Source of the DNA: Cohnella rhizosphaerae | GTDB taxonomy: Bacteria > Bacillota > Bacilli > Paenibacillales > Paenibacillaceae | DNA length: 64,000 bases | Assembly (NCBI RefSeq): GCF_029525575.1 | Contig: NZ_JAPDIA010000008.1 | Span: 124,001-188,000 of the forward strand | Reading direction: 5' to 3' | Shown here: positions 1 through 8,574 of the stretch, piece after piece | How positions within the stretch are numbered: position 1 is the stretch's first letter | Layout: every line of letters begins with the position of its first letter | The notes under the pieces: generated by a model | Told to the model about the DNA's origin: nothing | Database searches by the model: none | Seen by the model: the letters and a program-made list of their open reading frames with translations, nothing else | Program-made: the position numbers and the translations under genes

Positions 1-420
1 ACGATATCCGGCGGACAGTTCTATCTCGTGCGCAGCGACCGCAGGGAAAAGCACGGCAAGCAGAGCGGCCTGGGTCTCGACGTCTTCGACAACTACACCG
101 GGCAGCTGCGCGACGTGAAGACGCTCTCCGGGGGCGAAAAATTCAACGCATCGCTCTGTCTTGCGCTCGGTATGGCCGACGTCATCCAGGCCTACGAGGG
201 CGGCGTCTCGCTCGAGACGATGTTCATCGACGAAGGCTTCGGCTCGCTGGACGAGGAATCGCTGAGCAAGGCGGTCGACACCCTCGTGCAGCTTCAGCAG
301 ACCGGCCGCATGATCGGCATCATCTCCCACGTGCAGGAGCTCAAGCAAGCGATACCGGCCGTGCTCGAGGTGAAAAAGTCGGCCGACGGCTGCAGCTATA
401 CGAAGTTTCGCATCGGTTGA
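1..420 (+). CDS. sbcC: Exonuclease subunit SbcC, C-terminal end (5' truncated by window)
   Basis: This is the C-terminal ABC-ATPase lobe of SbcC, the large ATPase of the SbcCD (Mre11-Rad50-like) nuclease that processes DNA hairpins and double-strand ends in the cytoplasm. The frame is open from base 1, so the start lies outside the window. The ABC signature LSGGEKF is at visible residues 42-48, followed by the Walker B/D-loop TMFIDEGFGSLD near residue 74 and the H-loop histidine in IISHVQ near residue 108. Spacing and order match SbcC/Rad50 ATPases rather than transporters. The gene ends at TGA 418-420. An sbcD partner would be expected just upstream but is not visible. Confidence 0.93.
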   Translation, partial: TISGGQFYLVRSDRREKHGKQSGLGLDVFDNYTGQLRDVKTLSGGEKFNASLCLALGMADVIQAYEGGVSLETMFIDEGFGSLDEESLSKAVDTLVQLQQTGRMIGIISHVQELKQAIPAVLEVKKSADGCSYTKFRIG

Positions 421-509
421 TCCTTCTTTCGTCGATGCCGGGAAACTTCTGTCTATCCCCGCGCCTCCCGTCATATACATGAACCAAAAAGACGAGAGGT
501 GTGGGACGT

Positions 510-860
510 TTGGACAAGGCTGCGGTCAAGCGGTTTTACGATTTGAAAAGCAAACAGAAGGAAATCGAAAAGGAACTGTCGGAGCTGCGCGGGCAAATCC
601 TGACCTATTGCGAGATCGAAGGGTTGTCGCAGGCGGACGTCGGCGGGTACAGCGTGAAAATCGTGCAGCAGGAGCGAAGGGAGTACGACGACGAAAAGCT
701 GAAGGCAGCGCTCCCGGACGACGAGCTGTGGCGGCTCGTCTCGCGCGCGGATGCGTCGAAGCTCGCGGGTCTCGTGAAGTTGAACGTTCTCAAGGAAGAG
801 CAGCTGTTCGGAACGTATTCGTTAAAGAAAATCGCGCTTGTTAACGTGGAGCGGGAGTAG
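510..860 (+). CDS. Small hypothetical protein, charged, coiled-coil N-terminus
   Basis: A protein of about 116 residues that I do not recognise. The N-terminus (DLKSKQKEIEKELSELRGQI) is strongly predicted by eye to be a helical coiled coil, and the rest is charged and lacks membrane segments or a signal peptide, so it is probably cytoplasmic. The TTG at 510 is preferred over the GTG at 501 because the GAGAGG at 494-499 lies about 10 bases before TTG but touches the GTG. The gene follows sbcC by about 90 bases and is followed by a hairpin at 901-930. It could be cotranscribed with sbcC. No function is assigned. Confidence 0.65.
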   Translation: MDKAAVKRFYDLKSKQKEIEKELSELRGQILTYCEIEGLSQADVGGYSVKIVQQERREYDDEKLKAALPDDELWRLVSRADASKLAGLVKLNVLKEEQLFGTYSLKKIALVNVERE

Positions 861-900
861 AAGAGGGACCCCCGTCGCCCGACATCTCCCCCCAACTTCG

Positions 901-930
901 AAGGCGCCGGTCGCGACGACCGGCGCCTTT
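901..930 (+). terminator. Rho-independent-like hairpin
   Basis: A perfect 11-bp stem (903-913 with 917-927) around a three-base loop, extended by flanking A/T pairs and followed by a short T stretch. It probably ends the sbcC and small-gene transcript. The T tail is weak. Confidence 0.6.
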
Positions 931-960
931 ATCGATAGGATAGAAAGAATATTATCGACA

Positions 961-1320
961 GGTAACGCCTTCAGCGCCTCTTCGGCCCTGAATAAGCCAC
1001 AGTCCCACAGTAACGCCTCTTGGCCCTGAATAAGCCACAGTCCCACAGTAACGCCTCTTGGCCCGGAATAAGCCACAGTCCCACAGTAACGCCTCTTGGC
1101 CCGGAATAAGCCACAGTCCCACAGTAACGCCTCTTGGCCCGGAATAAGCCACAGTCCCGACAGTAACGCCTCTTGACCAGGAATAAGCCGCAGTCCCGAC
1201 AATAACGCCTCTTGGCCCGGAATAAGCTGCAGTCCCGACAGTAACGCCCTCTTGACCAGGAATAAGCTGCAGTCCCGACAGTAACGCCTCTTGACCAGGA
1301 ATAAGCCGCAGTCCCCACAG
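961..1320. repeat. Tandem array, 38-40 bp unit, about 9 copies
   Basis: Copies of a unit containing GTAACGCCTCTTGGCCC, GGAATAAGCC and CAGTCCCACA recur at 962, 1010, 1048, 1086, 1124, 1163, 1202, 1241 and 1281. Later copies drift (CCACAG to CCGCAG or CTGCAG, GGCCCGG to GACCAGG). Open frames across it on either strand are simply the repeat translated and are not genes. Its CAGTCCC element weakly resembles the cores of the 51-bp arrays elsewhere in this window, but the period differs. Confidence 0.9.
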
Positions 1321-1908
1321 GTAAAGCTGTACAGCGCCTTACGCCCCCCTCTCGCATCGTCGCGAGGCGGGATAGACGATAACGCTGGATAACGGAAGGT
1401 TTTCAGCCGATTGGACGAGCCGAGGCGGAAATGCGTGCCCATCCTTTGCGGGCATTCGCATGTTATCCCTCGCGCAGGCAGATTGCGAACAGGAGGGGGG
1501 GGTGTCCCATCGCTCCCGCTAAGCTGACGATGATGTGGTATTAGGCGGCAAGGTAAGCTTGAGAAGTAAATGAGAACAGCGGGAGTGACCGAAGGCAAGC
1601 CGAGCGAAGATACCGGACTCAGATGGACTCAGATGACGCTATTTCGTAAAAAACGGTGCAGTTGCGATCATTACGGACTGGAGAGCCGTTGATATGAACG
1701 AAACTGTCAAGCGTCTCTGTTTGCACCCGTGTTTTTGACAATAGCGAATAGAAGCCTGTCAAGCGATTTTCTTTACAGGCGGTCGCATCATTTCCCATAC
1801 TTTTCTGGATCTCCGGCATGGAAATGCCCGGAGGTGCCCCTACGGCGAGTAACGGGGTGCAGGGGGCGTCGCTCCCTGCGTTTCCCCTTTAGGGGACGGA
1901 AGGGGGCA
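1321..1908. other. Intergenic region without recognised gene
   Basis: About 590 bases with no convincing coding frame. It contains a small direct duplication of GGACTCAGAT at 1618-1637, and GC hairpins near 1838-1895 (GCAGGGGGCG with TCCCTGC, and CCCCTTTAGGGG). No promoter or RNA family was recognised. Confidence 0.5.
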
Positions 1909-2101
1909 ATTCTTCTTTAGCTCAGAGGCAAAAGCAATTCGCTGGTCGGCAATCTGATATTCGTGGATTCACACATGTTATTCATACGTCTGGAGAGCTT
2001 GCCCGCTAACTATTGACGAGCATAAGCATTCGCTTGCTCAAGCGGCTCACGCGGTTTTCTCTCCACCTTGCCTGATTTTGCCTCTGAGGTAAAAAAAGAA
2101 T
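1909..2101. repeat. 193-bp element bounded by imperfect 25-bp inverted repeats
   Basis: The left arm 1909-1933 and right arm 2076-2101 are inverted copies. The inner 13 bases, CTCAGAGGCAAAA at 1921-1933 and its exact complement at 2076-2088, are perfect, and the outer part (ATTCTTC/TTTAG against ATTCTTTTTTTAC) is nearly so. The interior has no coding frame and contains smaller palindromes around 2018-2050. It lies directly beside the IS110 remnant. It could be a MITE-like element or the noncoding flank of that IS. Confidence 0.5.
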
Positions 2102-2141
2102 CGCTTCCCCTCAATCGCCTCCTTTGTTCGGACCCGTTGTT

Positions 2142-3282
2142 TTACACCGCTGCTTGCAAACGAAGCTTCTCGATCTCCTTAGCAATCGCCCATACAAACC
2201 CCGCCAGTTCTCTGGCAATCGCGACCGCGATGCAACCCTTGTGCTTTCCTCTTCGCGCCAGACTCCAATACTTCTTGTGTAATCGATGCTGCGCGCTCCA
2301 GGCAATCGACTGAACCTCCGGTGGCAGCCCCTCGATACGGTCGCGCATTCTTCTGCGAATCGCGGGCGCGTGTCGGTAACTTTTCGCGGCTTCCACCAGT
2401 ACCCGACGCAGATGCGCATTCCCGGCTTTCGTTATACGGCCTTGCCAGCGGCTTGCTTCCCGAGGAGTATTCGCTGCTGACCAGTCCGCAGTAACTCATA
2501 AACGAAGAGGCGGAGTGAAAGCGGTCGCTGCTCATCATCTCGGATGAAAGCGTAACGGCTGTGACGGCTGCTACGCCTCGCAAGGCTTGCAGCGCTTGAA
2601 CGACCGGCGCCTGCTCGCTTAAAGCGGCTTGTTCTTCAATTTGCTTTTCGTATCGCTTGATTCGCTCCTTCGTTTCCCAAATCGATTGGCGGTACTCCTG
2701 AAAGGTCATTTGTTTGCAGCTGTCCTCGGGAATACGCAGCGTATCCAGCCATTCCTCGTACGCGAAAGTTCCGGGTTTGGCGCCTTTGGCGTCCTGAAGC
2801 TGGTGGCGAAGCAGAAACTTGCCCAGTCGTTGCTTAAAACGATTCAAATCCTCGACCGCATCCTCGCGTGCGCGAACGAGATCCCGCAAGCTTTCGTCTG
2901 CTGGCGTGGGCACGTATACCGGCGTCAGTTCTCCTGCGCGATACAGCTGTGCGAGTCGAATGGCATCCCGTTTGTCTGTTTTGACCCGGTCGCCGGCACG
3001 CTTGGGAATGAGCGAGGGCGCGACCACGCTGCAAGCGATGCCTGCCGTCAATAGCCAACGATAGAGCACATAGCCGGTGGGACCTGCCTCGTAACAGACC
3101 CTTAAAGTCACCTCCTCTTTCTCACCCGGACGACGCAGCCTTTGCAGGAGTTTCAATACCGCTTCCTTGCTATGCTCGATGACGCCAAAGTACCGTGCTT
3201 CTCCTCGTCCCTCATCCGCAAAGGCAACCGCGATTTTGGATTTGGATACGTCTAAACCTACGTACTTGATGGCCATACTCAT
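2142..3282 (-). pseudogene. IS110-family transposase, frameshifted near the C-terminus
   Basis: This is a DEDD recombinase/transposase of the IS110 family. The N-terminus has YVGLDVSKSKIAVAF (first catalytic Asp in GLDVSK) and the TDKRDA motif near residue 110, and the C-terminal domain begins around residue 255 with the SYCGLVSSEYSSG block. The ATG at 3282 is chosen for the AAAAGGAG 10 bases upstream. The reading frame breaks at about 2450. Past that point the correct tail RWQGRITKAGN...LRLQAAV is in the next frame and ends at 2142. The lesion is an extra base in a two-base run, unlike the long homopolymer slips elsewhere, so this copy may be genuinely dead. The corrected length is about 379 residues. 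Confidence 0.88.
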
Positions 3283-3440
3283 ACTAAACCGACTCCTTTT
3301 GCTTTGAGCTCTGTATTTGGTAAATGGGTTGTTTCTGTAAACGCCATTTTTCCCAAATGTAACCTCCGAGATAAGCAAACAGGGTGTCGGTTTCGTTCAT
3401 GATAACTATTCGCCCAGATCCAGGCTAAAAAACGTCTCCA
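2142..3440 (-). mobile_element. IS110-family insertion sequence (ends approximate)
   Basis: The element is defined by its DEDD transposase, read leftward. IS110 elements lack clear terminal inverted repeats, so neither end can be fixed from sequence. The right limit is placed before the degenerate repeat copies that start near 3445. The noncoding strip 3283-3440, upstream of the transposase, is where members of the IS110 group are known to encode a bridge RNA, but I see no decisive structure there. Confidence 0.55.
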
Positions 3441-3444
3441 ACAC

Positions 3445-3540
3445 CGCAATAGAGGATCCTGGGTCCGCGAGCGGGCCGCAAAGCGCGATCGGAACAAAAA
3501 TAAAGGCTCCTCAGTCCATCCGCTGCGCGTCATTGCAGAA
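3445..3540. repeat. Degenerate copies of the GGAACAA-type intergenic repeat
   Basis: CTGGGTCCGCGAGC at about 3451, followed by GCGCGATCGGAACAAA at about 3484, matches the layout of the array at 27139-27372 (GGGTCCGC...GCGATAGGAACAA). A weaker second copy follows. The copies lie between the IS110 remnant and the 51-bp array. Confidence 0.6.
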
Positions 3541-3666
3541 ACAAAGGCTGCAGTGGGCTTTTCTAAACATATCAGAATGGATAACTTTCGGGGTGAAGCT
3601 CAGACTTCAATCTTTTATTACAATATTTAGGACTACCGAGAAGCAGCGATGCCCGGAGCGAGATCA

Positions 3667-4482
3667 TTTGTTCCTACATGGGACTTCCACAGACGCAGCG
3701 CTTGGCCCGAGCGCATTTGTTCCTACATGGGACTTCCGAGACGCAGGGACGCTTGGCCCGAGCGGATTTGTTCCTACATGGGACTTCTGAGACGCAGCGA
3801 CGCCCGGCCCGAGCGGATTTGTTCCTACATGGGACTTCCCAGACGCAGCGACGCCCGGAGCGAGATCATTTGTTCCTACATGGGACTTCCGAGATGCAGC
3901 GATGCCCGGCCCGAGCGGATTTGTTCCTACATGGGACTTCCGAGACGCAGCGGAGCCTGGCCCGAGCGGATTTGTTCCTAGATGGGACTACCGAGATGCA
4001 GCGACGCTTGGCCCGAGTGAATTTTTTCCTATATGGGACTACCGAGACGCAGCGACGCTTGACCCGAGCGGATTTGTTCATATATGGGACTACCGGGATG
4101 CAGCGACGCTTGGCCCGAGTGAATTTGTTCCTATATGGGACTACCGAGACGCAGCGGAACCTGGCCCGAGTGAATTTGTTCCTATATGGGACTACCGAGA
4201 TGCAGCGGAGCCTGGCCCGAGCGGATTTGTTCCTACATGGGACTACCGGGATGCAGCGACGCTTGGCCCGAGCGGATTTGTTCCTACATGGGACTACCGA
4301 GACGCAGCGACGCTTGGCCCGAGTGAATTTGTTCCTACATGGGACTACCGAGACGCAGCGGAACCTGGCCCGAGCGAATTTGTTCCTACATGGGACTTCC
4401 GAGACGCAGGGACGCCTGGCCCGAGCGGATTTGTTCCTACATGGGACTACCGGGACGCAGAGGCGCTTGGCCCGAGCGGATT
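3667..4482. repeat. 51-bp tandem array, 16 full copies
   Basis: TTTGTTCCTACATGGGAC-type cores start at 3667, 3716, 3767, 3818 and then every 51 bases to 4430, with a truncated seventeenth at 4481. Fifteen successive intervals are exactly 51 and only the first is 49. Copies fall into subtypes (GACTTCC or GACTACC; CGACGCTTGG, CGGAGCCTGG or CGACGCCCGG), which implies amplification in stages. Because 51 is a multiple of three, frames stay open for hundreds of codons on both strands. These encode only the repeat and are not genes. Read on the minus strand, the core is AAGTCCCATGTAGGAACAA, which resembles the array at 47852. Confidence 0.95.
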
Positions 4483-4543
4483 TGTTCTGCGTCAAGCGCA
4501 TTCTGTCACGTTGCTTAGAGACGAGGCAAATCAAGCAAGCGCG

Positions 4544-5248
4544 CTATTTTTTGGCTTTGTAAAACTCGTGGTACAGCTTCATCAGCGCCCGCTTTTCGAT
4601 GCGCGACACGTAACTTCGGCTGATCCCGAGCTCACGCGCGATCTCGCGCTGGGTGCGTTCGTCCCCGCCCTTGCCGTCCAGGCCGAACCGGCCCCGGATG
4701 ACCTCCTGCTCCCGCTCGTCGAGGATGTCGAGATTTTGATAGATTTTGCTTTTTTCGATTTTCAGCTGTACCTTCTCGACGACGTCGTCGGGCTCGCTGC
4801 CGAGAATGTCCTGCAGCGTAATTTCGTTGCCTTCTTTATCGGTTCCGATCGGATCGTGAAGGGACACGTCCTTGCGCGTTTTTTTGAGCGACCGCAGATG
4901 CATCAAAATTTCGTTTTCGATACAACGCGCCGCGAACGTGGCGAGCTTCGTGCCTTTTCCGACCTGAAAGCTCTCGATCGCCTTGATAAGGCCGATCGTG
5001 CCGATCGAGATCAGGTCCTCGAGATCCTCGCCGGTATTGTCGAACTTCTTGACGATATGCGCGACCAGCCGCAGATTGTGCTCGATCAGCAGGTTGCGCG
5101 CGCGGGCGTCGCCTTCCGCCATGAGTCCCAAGTATTTGCTTTCTTCCTGCTCGGATAAGGGCTGGGGAAAAGCATTGTTTTTGACATAGGAGACGAGCAG
5201 GGAAAGCTGCTTGATGAAGAGCGCAATCGAGGTAAAGAATCCGGGCAC
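4544..5248 (-). CDS. sigK: RNA polymerase sporulation sigma factor SigK
   Basis: A 234-residue sigma-70 family factor that directs late mother-cell transcription (coat and germination-maturation genes) in sporulation. Region 2 carries ARNLLIEHNLRLVAHIVKKF and DLISIGTIGLIKAIE, and region 4 carries TQREIARELGISRSYVSRIE. The hydrophobic first 20 residues followed by YVKNNAFPQPLS match the pro-sequence removed from pro-SigK by SpoIVFB at the forespore membrane. The start is GTG at 5248, with GGAGGAGG about 7 bases upstream. The gene is continuous, so no skin-type element interrupts it here. Downstream lies the 51-bp array rather than a recognisable terminator. Confidence 0.95.
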   Translation of the reverse strand: MPGFFTSIALFIKQLSLLVSYVKNNAFPQPLSEQEESKYLGLMAEGDARARNLLIEHNLRLVAHIVKKFDNTGEDLEDLISIGTIGLIKAIESFQVGKGTKLATFAARCIENEILMHLRSLKKTRKDVSLHDPIGTDKEGNEITLQDILGSEPDDVVEKVQLKIEKSKIYQNLDILDEREQEVIRGRFGLDGKGGDERTQREIARELGISRSYVSRIEKRALMKLYHEFYKAKK

Positions 5249-5460
5249 GTGACGGCCTCCTCCGGTTGTTCTTTCAGGTTAACGCGCGACCATTACCATT
5301 GTATGTGGGCCCACGCCCATCCGTGCCTGTCAGGGGGAAAAAGCGTGGCGCCTCCGAACGCTTCGGAGCCATCCTCCCCACCTTTTCCCATCCATAACCT
5401 TCACTCCCTCGGCAAATAATGAATGGGACTACAGTCCGAACCGGAAAGGGGATGGCAGCC

Positions 5461-5956
5461 ATGGCGACCAAAGAGGCCGGAAAAGGCCCCGCTTCTTACA
5501 AGCCGTTGTCCATGTCGCCCAAGGAATATCAGCAATTCGCGAAAAGCAGGCAGCCTTCCCGCCCCGTTTTCGCCAATTGCGTCCGCGCGTTTTTGGTCGG
5601 GGGGGTGATCTGCTTGATCGGCGAAGGCGTACAACGCTTTTTTTATGGCCGCCTTCGACATGTCGAGCAGGCAGGCGGGCAATCCGACCGTCGCGGTCAT
5701 GATCCTGATCTCGGTCATTTTGACCTGCCTTGGCGTATACGACAAGTTTGCGCAATGGGCAGGCGCGGGGACGGCGGTACCCGTCACCGGCTTCGCCAAT
5801 TCGATGTGCTCGGCCGCGATCGAGCATCGCAGCGAGGGCCTCGTGCACGGCGTCGGCGCCAACATGTTCAAGCTGGCGGGCTCCGTCATCGTTTTCGGTA
5901 CCGTCGCGGCGTTTTTCGTCGGGATCGTCTACTGGATCCTGGGGGTGAGCCACTGA
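5461..5956 (+). CDS. spoVAC: Stage V sporulation protein AC (apparent frameshift)
   Basis: SpoVAC is a small inner-membrane protein of the SpoVA channel that moves dipicolinic acid into the forespore and releases it in germination. Hydrophobic segments lie around residues 42-55, 68-85 and 140-160, with the conserved block AGNPTVAVMILIS and AGTAVPVTGFANS. The N-terminal third and the rest are in different frames, joined at the T7 run 5638-5644. Removing one T gives a continuous 164-residue protein of family length. The ATG at 5461 is chosen for the AAAGGGG about 10 bases upstream. Upstream ATGs at 5419 and 5452 are less well placed. The stop overlaps the spoVAD start by one base. Confidence 0.9.
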
Positions 5957-6960
5957 TGCTGCAGGGCAGGCGCACCTGGATGTTCGACAAGCCCCCGGTC
6001 ATCGTCGGCACGGGCACCGTCGTCGGTCCCGACGAGGGCGAAGGTCCGCTCGGCGGCGATTTCGACCTGGTGCACCCCGACATGACGATCCAGCAGCCGA
6101 GCTGGGAGAAGGCGGAGCGCCTCATGCTCGAGCAAGCCTCCGACATCGCCTTATCCAAGGCGGCGCTGTCGAAGGACAAGATCAATTTTTACGTCGGCGG
6201 CGATCTGATCAATCAGATCATCAGCAGCACGTTCGCCGCCCGCACGCTGGGCGCGCCATACTTGGGCGTGTTCGGGGCCTGCTCGACCTCGATGGAGTCG
6301 CTCGCGCTGGCGGCGCTGCTGGTGTCGACGGGAGCGGCGCGCTACGCGATGGCGGGCACCAGCAGCCACAATTGTACGGCCGAAAAGCAGTTCCGCTATC
6401 CGACCGAATACGGCTCCCAGAAGCCGCCGACCGCGCAGTATACGGTGACGGGCGCCGGCGCCGCCGTCGTCGCGGCGGAGGGAGACGGGCCTAGGATTAC
6501 CTCGGCCACCGTCGGACGGATCATGGATCTTGGACTTAAGGACCCGTTCGACATGGGCTCGGCGATGGCGCCGGCCGCCGTGGACACGATTCAGGCGCAT
6601 CTGCAAGAGACCGGGCGCGATCCGGGGTACTACGACATGATCGTGACCGGCGACCTGGCGTCGGTCGGACATCCGATCGCCGCGGACCTGCTCAAGCGGC
6701 ACGGCGTGCCGATCGCGGAGACGCAGTTCAATGACTGCGGCCTGCTCGTTTACGATATCGCACGGCAGACGGTTCAAGCGGGAGGCAGCGGGTGCGCCTG
6801 CTCGGCGACCGTCGCATACGGGCACCTGCTCAAGCGGCTCGCGAGCGGACAGCTGAACCGGCTGCTCGTCGTGGCGACGGGCGCGCTGCTCTCGCCGCTT
6901 TCCTTTCAGCAGGGCGAGAGCATTCCCTGCATTGCCCACGCCGTATCCATCGAACGCTAA
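5956..6960 (+). CDS. spoVAD: Stage V sporulation protein AD
   Basis: SpoVAD is the thiolase-fold, dipicolinic-acid-binding member of the SpoVA complex and sits at the outer face of the spore inner membrane. The 334 residues are of normal length. The conserved GVFGACSTSMESLALAAL block near residue 105 occupies the thiolase nucleophile region, and TQFNDCGLLVYD lies near residue 256. The gene begins at ATG 5956, inside the stop of spoVAC, which implies translational coupling. It is followed after 23 bases by spoVAE. The reading frame is intact. Confidence 0.95.
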   Translation: MLQGRRTWMFDKPPVIVGTGTVVGPDEGEGPLGGDFDLVHPDMTIQQPSWEKAERLMLEQASDIALSKAALSKDKINFYVGGDLINQIISSTFAARTLGAPYLGVFGACSTSMESLALAALLVSTGAARYAMAGTSSHNCTAEKQFRYPTEYGSQKPPTAQYTVTGAGAAVVAAEGDGPRITSATVGRIMDLGLKDPFDMGSAMAPAAVDTIQAHLQETGRDPGYYDMIVTGDLASVGHPIAADLLKRHGVPIAETQFNDCGLLVYDIARQTVQAGGSGCACSATVAYGHLLKRLASGQLNRLLVVATGALLSPLSFQQGESIPCIAHAVSIER

Positions 6961-6983
6961 TCGATCCGAAGGAGGACTAACCG

Positions 6984-7334
6984 ATGCAATATTTGTGGGC
7001 ATTCGTGATCGGCGGAGCGATCTGCGTCGTCGGCCAGCTGCTCTTCGACGTCGCCAAGCTGACGCCCGCCCATACGATGGCGGCGCTGGTCGTCGCGGGC
7101 GCGGTGCTGGACGGACTCGGCCTGTACGATCCGCTCGTCGACTTCGCCGGGGCGGGCGCTACCGTCCCGATCACCAGCTTCGGCAACGCGCTCGTCCACG
7201 GCGCGCTGAGCGAGCTGCAGGAGGTCGGGTGGATCGGGATCATTACAGGCATCTTCCAGATCACGAGCGCCGGCATATCGGCGGCGATCATTTTCTCGTT
7301 TTTGGCGGCGCTGGCGGTCAAACCGAAGGGCTGA
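6984..7334 (+). CDS. spoVAE: Stage V sporulation protein AE (SpoVAEB type)
   Basis: A 116-residue integral membrane protein of the SpoVA dipicolinic-acid channel, paralogous to SpoVAC. Four hydrophobic stretches span the protein, and the shared family motif AGAGATVPITSFGNALVHGA sits near residue 55. GAAGGAGG lies 7-8 bases before the ATG. It is the last gene of spoVAC-spoVAD-spoVAE. The spoVAA, AB, AEA and AF genes of the B. subtilis operon are absent here. Confidence 0.93.
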   Translation: MQYLWAFVIGGAICVVGQLLFDVAKLTPAHTMAALVVAGAVLDGLGLYDPLVDFAGAGATVPITSFGNALVHGALSELQEVGWIGIITGIFQITSAGISAAIIFSFLAALAVKPKG

Positions 7335-7539
7335 GCGACAATTTAGGTAAATTTTAGGTGGGGGGCGCCGGGGCGTCGTTTTGATCAAACGCGTCTGCAA
7401 GACGAGTCTGCGGGATTCGCTTGCGGGCGCGTTTTGCCGCGCGCCGTACCGTTTTCCAACACGCAAGCTCATTTCCAGCGGCCGGTTCGCCTAGCGCGAA
7501 TTGGCTTTTTTTTCTATGATTATTTGGAGTTTTGCAAAA

Positions 7540-7569
7540 TTGTAGTCCCGAATCCCCATCAAGTATAAT
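7540..7569 (+). promoter_or_regulatory. Sigma-A-like promoter for the moxR operon
   Basis: TTGTAG (7540-7545), an 18-base spacer and a perfect TATAAT (7564-7569), about 50 bases before the moxR start. Confidence 0.65.
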
Positions 7570-7617
7570 AGTAGAGTAGCGCCCGACTACCGCCAGATCC
7601 CATTAGGAGGGACCTCA

Positions 7618-8572
7618 ATGGAACAGCAGACCGCCATGCAGTTGTTAGATTCGATCAGACGCAATATGGAATCTTGCATATACGGAAAAAAAGACGAGAT
7701 CGCCTGGCTGTTGACCGCGCTGGTCGCAGGAGGGCACGTGTTGATCGAAGACGTGCCGGGCACCGGCAAGACGCAGCTCGTCAAGGCGCTCGCCCGATCG
7801 ATCGGCGGTTCGTTCCACCGGATTCAGTGCAATCCCGATCTGCTGCCCACGGACATCACCGGCGTGTCCATTTATCATCCGAAGCAGGAGCAGTTCGTGT
7901 TCAGGCCGGGGCCGGTCATGTCCAACCTGCTGCTTGCCGACGAGATCAACCGCGCGACGACCAAGACGCAGTCCGCGCTGCTCGAAGCGATGGAGGAGCG
8001 TCACGTGTCCGTCGACGGCGTCACTTACCCGCTGCCGCAGCCGTTTATTTTGTTCGCCACGCAGAACCCGATCGAGTTCGAAGGCACCTACAACCTGCCG
8101 GAGGCGCAGCTGGACCGCTTCCTGATGAAGATCTCGCTCGGCTATCCGGACGAGGAGTCGGAGAAAAGGCTGGTGCTAGAGCCCGGCACGTCGCGCGCGG
8201 CGGACCAGCTTGAATCCGTGGCCACGGCGGAGGAAGTCGTGAGCATTCAGCGGCTCGCGTCAGGCTGCCATCTGGACGGGGGGCGTGGCCGACTATCTGG
8301 TGCAGCTGATCCGCGCGACGCGCAAGCATTCTTCGGTGCTGCTCGGCGCCAGCCCCCGCGCGTCGGTGGCGCTCGCGGCCTGCGCCAAGGCATACGCCTT
8401 CCTGCAGCACCGCAGTTACGTCATTCCGGACGATATCAAGATATCCGCGCCGTTCGTTCTCGCGCACCGTCTCCACCTTCGGTCCGAAGCCCGCATGCAG
8501 GGCGCCACGGCCGGAGGCGTCCTGCAGGAAGTCCTGAAGCAGCTGCCGGTGCCGGTGGCGCTGGAGCGCTGA
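7618..8572 (+). CDS. MoxR-family AAA+ ATPase (apparent frameshift)
   Basis: A cytosolic AAA+ chaperone-like ATPase of the MoxR family, which typically works with a DUF58/VWA-like partner encoded next door. The Walker A GVPGTGKTQL-type loop (DVPGTGKT) is near residue 46, the Walker B LLLADEINR near residue 107, and sensor 1 FATQNPIE near residue 145. The frame breaks at the G6 run 8278-8283. Deleting one G joins the tail GVADYLVQLIRATRKHSS and gives 317 residues, the family length. AGGAGG lies 6 bases before the ATG. The stop is 2 bases before the DUF58 gene. Confidence 0.92.
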
Positions 8573-8574
8573 GG

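Noticed and set aside
822..1598. Repetitive open frames on the minus strand over the 38-40 bp array
   Set aside because: They encode only the array unit in shifting frames and have no homology or start signals.
1911..1945. tRNA-like stretch TTTAGCTCAGAGGCAAAAGC
   Set aside because: It looks like a D-arm, but no anticodon arm, T-arm or acceptor stem follows. It is the left arm of the 1909-2101 inverted repeat.
3649..5158. Long open frames on both strands across the 51-bp array (up to about 420 codons)
   Set aside because: 51 is divisible by three, so any stop-free copy stays open in every copy. The peptides are the repeat translated, there is no ribosome binding site, and the longest one runs antisense through sigK.
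5392..5419. Possible SigG promoter (CCATA ... CAAATAA) before spoVAC
   Set aside because: Forespore control is expected, but the boxes fit poorly and the 16-base spacer is short, so it was not listed as a feature.
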